A stretch of DNA of 64,000 nt from Halobacterium noricense. Its GTDB lineage: Archaea > Halobacteriota > Halobacteria > Halobacteriales > Halobacteriaceae. The position numbers and the translations under genes are program-made. The stretch spans positions 1,178,001 through 1,242,000 of the forward strand of contig NZ_CP089468.1 in NCBI RefSeq assembly GCF_021233435.1, in the 5' to 3' direction. This document shows positions 58,635 through 64,000 of this stretch, piece after piece (position 1 is the stretch's first letter; each line of letters opens with the position of its first letter). The notes under the pieces were generated by a model. That model was not told where the DNA came from and did no database searches. It was given only the letters and a program-made list of their open reading frames with translations.

Positions 58635-59912
58635 TTACGTGATATCTGTCCCTAACACGTCGAAACTCCGCGGTAACTCCGAGTACGGGTCAAGGTGTTT
58701 GATTGAAATCGCCGGGTTCCGAATCGCTTCAGCACCCGATTCGTTCCGTTGTTTCAAATGCAAGGATACTGTGACGGCTGTCACTCGACGGGTCGATGCG
58801 AGCTGCCGGCCAACTTCGGTACGAATGTCGTCAACGAGCTCCTCGGCGACGTCAGCCCCGAACGGCGCGTCAATATGCAGGATATTCGGGTGTTCCTTCC
58901 CGAATTTCCGACGCGCCTTATCTACTTGCCCGGCGACGCGAGACACCCGGTTTCTCTCGAAACGCGACGGCACACAAGAGAATTTCAAGCCCGTGAACAA
59001 AGTCCGGGCAGGCGTGTCAATTAAATCTGCGTTGAAACACGATTCGACATCATTCACACCGAGATCGTCCCCGACGGCCATCTTCACGAGTGGTTGCAGG
59101 TACGTTTCATACACCTCATCATGCTTCGCAAGCGCATCCTGCCCAGTATCGATCACCCACACCCCTTCCTCGTGCCGTTTTTCGATGTTAAACACCGTCA
59201 CGGTTCCGAATGGCAACGATACTGATACCGACCCGTTCCGTACACGCTCCGGGAGATTGTCAGTTACACCGGTAAGATCGCTCATCTCCGGCTCAGACGA
59301 GTACTCGTAGACGGCCGCGTGACCCGGGTCTAAGTGCTGGACGGTCCGGTTGTTGAGTTCATTAGCGATGCTTTTCGCTTTCTCAACTGATTCGCTCACC
59401 GCATCAACACGTTTGCATTCAACGAAAACTTTGAACGGTGTTCTAAGTAGGATATCCGGCGTTTTCGAATCGGAGCGGTCCTCGGCGAGGAACTGCACGG
59501 TGTGCCCGCGGCGGTCGTAGAAGTACCCGGTTCGGAGCTCGTACAGTGTGCGTTCATAGTGCCGTGAGTTCCGAATCCCGTCTCTGAATTGCTCTCCGAG
59601 AGTAACGTCAATTGGTTCGAACGTGGCCGGATCGACGACGGTTGCATCGGACTCGGTTAACTGTATGACACACCGACCGAGGTCGAGGAATTCCAACGTC
59701 GGCATCGATAACTCCGGGAAATGCGATTCGAATTCATCTTCGACGTACCCGAGTTCTTTCTGGGCGCGTCGATAATTCTGCACGAGTTGAGGGGCTGTTT
59801 TGTGCGAATCGGCGTCCCGGTACTTTTCGACTTGCTCCTCAAGCCAACGTTCGCCGATGAATTCGGCGGCTTTGCCAAAGCAGTCGTCTTGGGGTAATCG
59901 CTCAGGCATCAA
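58635..59912 (-). CDS. PD-(D/E)XK nuclease-like protein, possible defence gene
   Basis: A 425-aa protein. A central block SDSKTPDILLRTPFKVFVEC followed by KR gives the P-D-I...E-x-K active site near residues 148-165, typical of restriction-endonuclease-like folds. The first 130 residues are helical (FIGERWLEEQVEKYRDADSH). The last 150 include FKHHPNILH-like text (FGKEHPNILHIDAPFGADVA) and may form a second domain. It stands alone next to TnpB element 4. A standalone anti-phage nuclease is plausible; no close family name can be given. Confidence 0.65.
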   Translation of the reverse strand: MMPERLPQDDCFGKAAEFIGERWLEEQVEKYRDADSHKTAPQLVQNYRRAQKELGYVEDEFESHFPELSMPTLEFLDLGRCVIQLTESDATVVDPATFEPIDVTLGEQFRDGIRNSRHYERTLYELRTGYFYDRRGHTVQFLAEDRSDSKTPDILLRTPFKVFVECKRVDAVSESVEKAKSIANELNNRTVQHLDPGHAAVYEYSSEPEMSDLTGVTDNLPERVRNGSVSVSLPFGTVTVFNIEKRHEEGVWVIDTGQDALAKHDEVYETYLQPLVKMAVGDDLGVNDVESCFNADLIDTPARTLFTGLKFSCVPSRFERNRVSRVAGQVDKARRKFGKEHPNILHIDAPFGADVAEELVDDIRTEVGRQLASTRRVTAVTVSLHLKQRNESGAEAIRNPAISIKHLDPYSELPRSFDVLGTDIT

Positions 59913-60144
59913 TTATAGTGTGATTGTTCTGATCATCTGTTTCGTTCATTTGTTTCAGAGTAACCCTGCCGGTGTAGTGGTTTTGGAGGTGTGTCCGATG
60001 TCTTCCCATTCTCGTCCAGAATGGAGTCAAGTCGGTGTCTCACGATGCCCGTCACCCCCAGTTTGTCACGATTTCCTAGCCGGGAAGTGAGGTTAACGTA
60101 GACAGCATACTACATAGTAGCGTTGAGTATGCAGCTAGAATCTA
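59913..60144. other. intergenic stretch without recognised genes
   Basis: About 230 bp. It contains the promoter of the divergent nuclease gene; no convincing repeat or small gene was seen. Confidence 0.5.
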
Positions 60145-60882
60145 GTGACGACTTGTTCTATATTTCGCAAGTGGGGTGTGTTCACCAAACTCCCTGTACC
60201 TACTGATTGTGGACGAATACAGTGTGGCAAGAGGGCTGTAGCAAACCTGAGTGGTAGCACACGCTCCATTACTCTCATTGGGGGGGCAGCGAGCCTGAAG
60301 CTCAAGCACCGAATCTCGGTTGAGTCGCCGTTCGGTGGCGACGACACCGACTCCAAGTGGGCGAAACAGCTCCTCGCAGAGCTTGCCGATGGCCTCGAGG
60401 CAGAAGCCGTCAACGGCTACCTCGCCGGCGAGGATCGACCGTCGACGGTCGTCGAGCCGAAGTCCCGCGCCACCGGGCTCACCCTCGACGAGATCGTCGC
60501 TGACCATCTCGACTATCTCCACCACGAGGCGTTCTTCGTGGTGTCGACGACGTTCGAGGTGACCGCCTATCGGACGCTGTGGTTCGGGCTCCAGTACGAC
60601 TCGGAGACTGTCGGACAGGGAGAGACAGTCGGACAGGGAGAGACAGTCGGGAACGGCGCGCTCGCGACGGTGCGCTGGTACGACGGCGAGCCGGTCGGCG
60701 ACGGCCACCTGCAGGGCCAGTTCGCGGCCCTCAAAGACGTCGTCGGCGATATGCTCGACAAGGGCGTCTTCACGCCGTCGACGGCGAGACAGTACCTGAA
60801 ACGGAAGCTGGCCGAGCGAGTTGGAGACCGCCAGGAGCTGCTCATTCCGACCTGCGAGTCGCAGGTAATCCAAGCGGACTGA
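60145..60882 (+). CDS. uncharacterised protein with a 15-bp tandem repeat
   Basis: The recognisable protein starts around LKLKHRISVESPFGGDD (base ~60296). It continues with SKWAKQLLAELADGLEAEAV, HEAFFVVSTTFEVTAYRTLW and KGVFTPSTARQYLKRKLAER. The 50 residues before it are of different character, so the true start may be a TTG near 60278. Near residue 155 the chain contains ETVGQG repeated in tandem, encoded by 15-18-bp DNA repeats at 60606-60651. Looks like a plasmid-type accessory protein; function unknown. Confidence 0.6.
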   Translation: MTTCSIFRKWGVFTKLPVPTDCGRIQCGKRAVANLSGSTRSITLIGGAASLKLKHRISVESPFGGDDTDSKWAKQLLAELADGLEAEAVNGYLAGEDRPSTVVEPKSRATGLTLDEIVADHLDYLHHEAFFVVSTTFEVTAYRTLWFGLQYDSETVGQGETVGQGETVGNGALATVRWYDGEPVGDGHLQGQFAALKDVVGDMLDKGVFTPSTARQYLKRKLAERVGDRQELLIPTCESQVIQAD

Positions 60883-60920
60883 GTTGACGGTGTACCACGG
60901 TGAGAGAAGCTTACCGGCCG

Positions 60921-61319
60921 CTACACCTCCTCCTCATCTCGAATGACCATCACCTTCACACGCCGAACGCCGTCGAAATCCCGGAGGCGGTAGGTGAGGT
61001 CACGAACCCGCTCAGCTGACCCGCGGCAGAAGAGCGACTCAAGACACCACTCCCCTTGGTGCGTGTGACTCGTGTTGAGAATCACGTCCTGGTAGTCGTG
61101 TTGGACGGCGTGGAGTTCCTGGATAACGTCGTGGTGTCGATAATCGAATCCGACGAGCGCGACGATCTCGCCGGACGTATCCTCGAGCCGAGAGTGGGCT
61201 TCGATATATTCGAGCATCGCCTCCCGAACGGCCCGGGAGCGATTCTCGAGGCCCTCGTCTTGCCAGACGCGATCGAACTCTGCGACCACCTCGTCTGGGA
61301 TGTTGAAACTCGTTCGCAT
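60921..61319 (-). CDS. nikR: NikR-family nickel-responsive regulator
   Basis: A 132-aa protein. The N-terminal ribbon-helix-helix is RTSFNIPDEVVAEFDRVWQD then RSRAVREAMLEYIEAHSRLE. The C-terminal ACT-like metal domain has HHDVIQELHAVQHDYQDVIL then NTSHTHQGEWCLESLFCRGS. The H-x...H-T-H...C set corresponds to the nickel ligands of NikR. It is divergent from the nickel transporter gene, so it probably represses that gene when nickel is ample. The ATG at 61319 gives the family start. Confidence 0.88.
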   Translation of the reverse strand: MRTSFNIPDEVVAEFDRVWQDEGLENRSRAVREAMLEYIEAHSRLEDTSGEIVALVGFDYRHHDVIQELHAVQHDYQDVILNTSHTHQGEWCLESLFCRGSAERVRDLTYRLRDFDGVRRVKVMVIRDEEEV

Positions 61320-61381
61320 GTGTTCTCTCTCGCCACCAGCCCACAATAGTTCCCCGTCCCGTATGACGAATCCCCGAGTTC

Positions 61382-61404
61382 GGTATTAACAACCGTTATT
61401 CACC
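61382..61404. promoter_or_regulatory. possible NikR operator
   Basis: GGTATTAAC-aacc-GTTATTCACC, an imperfect dyad in the 108-bp gap between nikR and the transporter gene. The position is right for a shared operator; it is not the same as the E. coli NikR site. Confidence 0.4.
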
Positions 61405-61427
61405 TCGTTAGCCGAGTGTCTCCTACG

Positions 61428-62255
61428 ATGTTACACGGTGAAGCGCTCGGGCTCCTGATCGGGGCCGTTCTACTCGGTGCAGTCCACGGGATCGAGCCAG
61501 GCCACGGCTGGCCCGTGGCCGCTTCGTATGCCCTCGATCAGACGAACAAGTGGGTCTACGGGTTTGCGGCGAGTTTCATTCTCGGCCTGGGCCACCTCGT
61601 CAGTAGTATTGCGATGGTGGCGGTGTTCTTCTACGCGAAGGGATACTTCAATCTCACACAGGTCAACGAGCCAATCCCAGTCGATCTGTTCTCAGCGACA
61701 ATTTTCATCGGCGGGCCGGTTAGCCTCGTCGCCGGCGTGTTGCTGATCGCGCTCGGAATCCGCGAATACGTCCACGGCCACTCACACGGCACCCACGGTG
61801 AGGGTCACGGACATAACCACGACGACGACCACGATCACGACCACTCGCACGGGCACGACCACGACCATTCACATGACCACGGAGAAGATGGCCTTCTCGC
61901 TCGAGTGAAGGGCGTGATTCCGTTCGTGGGAGGCCACTCCCATTCACACGACGACGTCGATCAGGCTGCAGAACGTGGGCTCTTCGGCATCGCATGGTTC
62001 GCGTTCGTACTTGGGTTTGCCCACGAGGAAGAGTTCGAGATCATCGCGCTGTGTGCCGGGTCGAACTACTGCCTCGAACTGATGAGCGCCTACGCTATCA
62101 CCGTCATCATCGGCATCGTCGGACTGACGATGCTGTTGATCGCCGGCTATCAGCACCACGAAGAGAAGGTCGAACAGTACACCCCGTATCTGCCGGCGTT
62201 CTCTGCGGCTGTGCTCATCATTATGGGCCTCGGATTCATCACCGGATTGCTATGA
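61428..62255 (+). CDS. nickel/cobalt transporter, NicO/RcnA type
   Basis: A 275-aa integral membrane protein with six or so helices. The N-terminal helix contains LLGAVHGIEPGHGWPVAASY, the H-x-x-E-P-G-H metal motif of the family. A cytoplasmic loop around residues 113-175 is extremely His/Asp-rich. GFAHEEEFEIIALCAGSN is the second conserved block. A GTG at 61416 is an alternative start. RcnA members export nickel or cobalt and NicO members import them; the direction cannot be told here. Coupling to nikR supports nickel. Confidence 0.87.
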   Translation: MLHGEALGLLIGAVLLGAVHGIEPGHGWPVAASYALDQTNKWVYGFAASFILGLGHLVSSIAMVAVFFYAKGYFNLTQVNEPIPVDLFSATIFIGGPVSLVAGVLLIALGIREYVHGHSHGTHGEGHGHNHDDDHDHDHSHGHDHDHSHDHGEDGLLARVKGVIPFVGGHSHSHDDVDQAAERGLFGIAWFAFVLGFAHEEEFEIIALCAGSNYCLELMSAYAITVIIGIVGLTMLLIAGYQHHEEKVEQYTPYLPAFSAAVLIIMGLGFITGLL

Positions 62256-62332
62256 ATCTGCCCGGTAAGAAGGTCGCTATCTCTCAGGCGGATATTCAGT
62301 CGTCTCCCTCGACACCTGACGGTTACTGACAG

Positions 62333-62366
62333 CCCTGTTTTTCTGGGGCACGAAGGGGTGAGCCCC
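62333..62366 (+). promoter_or_regulatory. T-run plus conserved stem-loop leader 1
   Basis: gccctgtttttctgggg then CACGAAGGGGTGA and gcccc. Arms GGGG(C) and (G)CCCC enclose CACGAAGGGGTGA. The same loop recurs at 63801 with different stem bases. The T-run may terminate the upstream transcript and the stem-loop belongs to the next gene's leader. Confidence 0.5.
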
Positions 62367-62384
62367 ACATGGGCTCGTGGTTTG

Positions 62385-62807
62385 ATGACCAAAGACCCAG
62401 CTGAGGATCCATTCAACGACTGCGAATTAGACCCCGAAGCGATTCTCGGGACACACACCTTCGAAGACGTCCTGTTCACCGACGACACGAAAACCCCGGT
62501 GAACGTGCTCACCGGCGAGACACCGGCACATTCGCAAGCAACCCTCGAGGAAGCGAAGGTGTTCGCTGCCAGTATCGACACGGAGACGCCCCAGATCGCG
62601 CTCCCCGCATCCGTCGAGTCGCAGGTCGAAACACAGAGCAAGCCCTACACGGCGGCCGCGTTCTTCCACTTCAAGGCGACAGGCTCGCTCGCACGCCACC
62701 GTGCTTACCACGCCGCTTACGAGTCGGACGCGTTCGCGGTCGACTTCGAGGCCGACTACGAATCGGGCGACCTGACCATCACTGTCGAACGAGCGGACGA
62801 ATCCTGA
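62385..62807 (+). CDS. uncharacterised acidic protein
   Basis: A 140-aa protein, MTKDPAEDPFNDCELDPEAI then LGTHTFEDVLFTDDTKTPVN and VLTGETPAHSQATLEEAKVF. The second half has KPYTAAAFFHFKATGSLARH and ends FEADYESGDLTITVERADES. It is acidic with mixed alpha/beta character and no Cys motif. It is the first of four small same-strand genes here with short leaders, an arrangement common in haloarchaeal plasmids. Function unknown. Confidence 0.65.
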   Translation: MTKDPAEDPFNDCELDPEAILGTHTFEDVLFTDDTKTPVNVLTGETPAHSQATLEEAKVFAASIDTETPQIALPASVESQVETQSKPYTAAAFFHFKATGSLARHRAYHAAYESDAFAVDFEADYESGDLTITVERADES

Positions 62808-62821
62808 GAATCCGCCGTCAC

Positions 62822-62864
62822 GAGGAGAGTTTTTCGAGCGCCGGCGATGGGTGCCGGCGCAGCT
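62822..62864 (+). terminator. T-run and GC hairpin between small genes
   Basis: gagagtttttcgag followed by GCGCCGGC-gatgggt-GCCGGCGC. The layout (T-run then stem-loop) matches the two leader elements at 62333 and 63786, though the loop differs. Likely marks the end of the 62385 transcript. Confidence 0.45.
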
Positions 62865-62979
62865 GGAGCGAGCAACGACCCCCGGTGCGTCGGCGTTTCG
62901 AGGTGTTCGAGATGCATATGGTGATTTACGCACTGGTAGAGGCATCGACAGAAAACGAAGCAGTAGCTACAGGGAAACG

Positions 62980-63399
62980 GTGTTCAATCGATTAGTCGGA
63001 TCGAAGCCACATTCTTGCGCCGTCTTCGACTATTCTGTGCCCTTCGACGAGGGCACGTCGGTTGCGGGGAAGGCGCGGTGGGGTGAACTCCCGACTGCAG
63101 CCCCCGTCGACTCTGATGATGGCCAAGCCCTGCTTGAGCGTGGCTGGGAGGCAACGAAGGAGGAATTCGAACGCAACCTAGATCGGGTGAAAGAGGCCAT
63201 CGAGGAGCTCTCTGCGGAGGAAATCATGCGCGACGAGGACCTCGCCCGGCACGCCTTCCACCAAGTCGGTGCGTACGACGGCCCGACGATCTTCCTGTAC
63301 ACCGAACACGGAACCGGCATTCGCCACCGAAAACAGTTGAACCGACTCCTCGAGGAGAGTGAAGCGCTCTGGATCGTGCCCGCTGACGTCCACTTCTAA
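62980..63399 (+). CDS. uncharacterised protein
   Basis: A 139-aa protein read from a GTG at 62980. FDYSVPFDEGTSVAGKARWG precedes a helical middle (GWEATKEEFERNLDRVKEAI then EELSAEEIMRDEDLARHAFH). The end is YDGPTIFLYTEHGTGIRHRK then EESEALWIVPADVHF. The open frame extends upstream to 62851, so the start is uncertain. It ends 2 bp before the next gene. The tail echoes VWLVPAIALTES in the protein at 55782. Confidence 0.62.
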   Translation: MFNRLVGSKPHSCAVFDYSVPFDEGTSVAGKARWGELPTAAPVDSDDGQALLERGWEATKEEFERNLDRVKEAIEELSAEEIMRDEDLARHAFHQVGAYDGPTIFLYTEHGTGIRHRKQLNRLLEESEALWIVPADVHF

Positions 63400-63401
63400 G
63401 A

Positions 63402-63767
63402 ATGCCCAGGATTACCAACTGGCGACGCGAGAGCCGCTCGCCGACGCTCGCGTATCGGAACACCGAGATCGGCGCTCGGGCTGTCATGCATCGAGCCCCG
63501 GACTCCTACCGGTACAAATGGCGTGGGGCAATCCTCGTCGACGGCTACCCGGTATGGTCGCGGGGGTACGAGACGAAGGACGCGACGTCGTTCCGTGACG
63601 AACTCCGGGAGCGGCCGGCCCCGGACCTCAGCTGCCCGGAGTGTCCGAACAACGACGTTCGCGTCGGCGAGAAAACAGCAGATAGAGCGAAAGTCCAGCG
63701 GTGGTACAACTGCCCTGACTGCGGATACGAAGCCCCCTCACGCATCGTCTACGGCGCCGAACGCTGA
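63402..63767 (+). CDS. zinc-ribbon protein, 121 aa
   Basis: MPRITNWRRESRSPTLAYRN opens the protein; YKWRGAILVDGYPVWSRGYE and TSFRDELRERPAPDLS follow. A Cys4 ribbon closes it: CPECPNNDVRVGEKTAD with WYNCPDCGYEAPSRIVYGAE. The R-E-x-R-S-P-x-L-A-Y-x-N/H-T start is a recurrent signature in haloarchaeal accessory genes. Probably co-transcribed with the upstream gene (2-bp spacing). Function unknown; nucleic-acid binding is possible. Confidence 0.7.
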   Translation: MPRITNWRRESRSPTLAYRNTEIGARAVMHRAPDSYRYKWRGAILVDGYPVWSRGYETKDATSFRDELRERPAPDLSCPECPNNDVRVGEKTADRAKVQRWYNCPDCGYEAPSRIVYGAER

Positions 63768-63785
63768 GTGGGTGAGCCCGTGCTG

Positions 63786-63813
63786 GGCGCTGTTTTTTTG
63801 CCGGGCACGAAGG
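63786..63813 (+). promoter_or_regulatory. T-run plus conserved stem-loop leader 2
   Basis: gctgtttttttgc then CGGG-CACGAAGGGGTGA-CCCG. The loop is identical to that at 62333, whereas the outer stem pair changes from G-C to C-G, so pairing is kept. It sits ~32 bp before the ATG at 63845. Confidence 0.5.
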
Positions 63814-63844
63814 GGTGACCCGAGTCAGTCGGGTCAGTCCAACA

Positions 63845-64000
63845 ATGAGTCTCGAAGTACGTGACCGACACAGTAAAGCACTGTTCGAGTTCCTCTGGTG
63901 CCCCGTCTGCGGGCAGGAGGTCTTCACCCACATCCCCTTCGAGGGGGTGTTCTGCAAGCACTGCAACACCCAGGTCGAACTCCAGGAATCCCGGGAGACA
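63845..64000 (+). CDS. zinc-ribbon protein, runs off the window
   Basis: MSLEVRDRHSKALFEFLWCP then VCGQEVFTHIPFEGVFCKHC and NTQVELQ. A Cys4 ribbon C-P-V-C...C-K-H-C starts near residue 19. The frame is open at base 64000, so its C-terminus is unknown. It follows leader element 2 at a short distance. Confidence 0.68.
   Translation, partial: MSLEVRDRHSKALFEFLWCPVCGQEVFTHIPFEGVFCKHCNTQVELQESRET

Noticed and set aside
61796-61900. Low-complexity CAC/GAC repeat that looks like a tandem repeat array
   Set aside because: It encodes the His/Asp-rich metal loop of the nickel transporter, a normal feature of that family.

Overview
The window is haloarchaeal chromosomal or megaplasmid DNA. The evidence is acidic proteins, halobacterial insertion sequences (ISH3, ISH8-like, IS6-type, IS1595-type), archaeal TFB/TBP genes, leaderless or short-leader starts and mostly high GC. 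The genus cannot be fixed from the sequence. No tRNA, rRNA, CRISPR array, integrase or replication origin was recognised.

Bases 1 to about 29,000 form a surface-polysaccharide or N-glycan locus. It opens with a dTDP-rhamnose set (rmlD partial, rmlA, rmlC; equivalents of Haloferax agl14/11/13). An AT-rich, IS-riddled block follows with flippases (one broken, one intact), two FkbM-type methyltransferases, GT2 and GT4 glycosyltransferases and a dead nucleotidyltransferase. From 16,000 to 29,000 the DNA is GC-rich and orderly: a polytopic membrane protein, two alkaline-phosphatase-superfamily enzymes, a polysaccharide deacetylase, a GT4 enzyme, a UDP-sugar dehydrogenase, an epimerase, a DUF4330-like protein, a VanZ protein and UppP. 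Together they could make sugar nucleotides, assemble and modify a lipid-linked glycan, flip it and recycle the polyprenyl carrier.

Insertion sequences dominate 2,900-15,800 and 29,000-30,450. One IS6-type copy and two IS1595-type copies keep perfect target duplications. Other copies are relics, including a 71-bp IS6 miniature element and a stretch where pieces of three IS families abut.

Bases 31,000 to 64,000 look like a plasmid-derived or integrated accessory region. It holds a 1,199-residue conjugation-type ATPase, RHH/PIN pairs, an AbiEi/AbiEii locus with a TnpB element inside abiEii, a nucleotidyltransferase pair, three winged-helix regulator modules, a full TFB, a shattered TFB, a TBP, an OB-fold protein, two PD-(D/E)XK-type nucleases, four divergent TnpB genes, a NikR/nickel transporter pair and a run of small zinc-ribbon proteins.

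Three repeat systems stand out. (1) A roughly 500-bp GC-rich leader, plus a short 3' tail, frames two unrelated genes (TFB and the OB-fold protein). (2) Four copies of an inverted repeat, TTAACCAAC-N23/24-GTTGGTTAA, lie at gene borders. (3) IS605-type hairpins, with and without a tnpB gene, are scattered through the accessory half and bracket new cargo inside the broken TFB gene.
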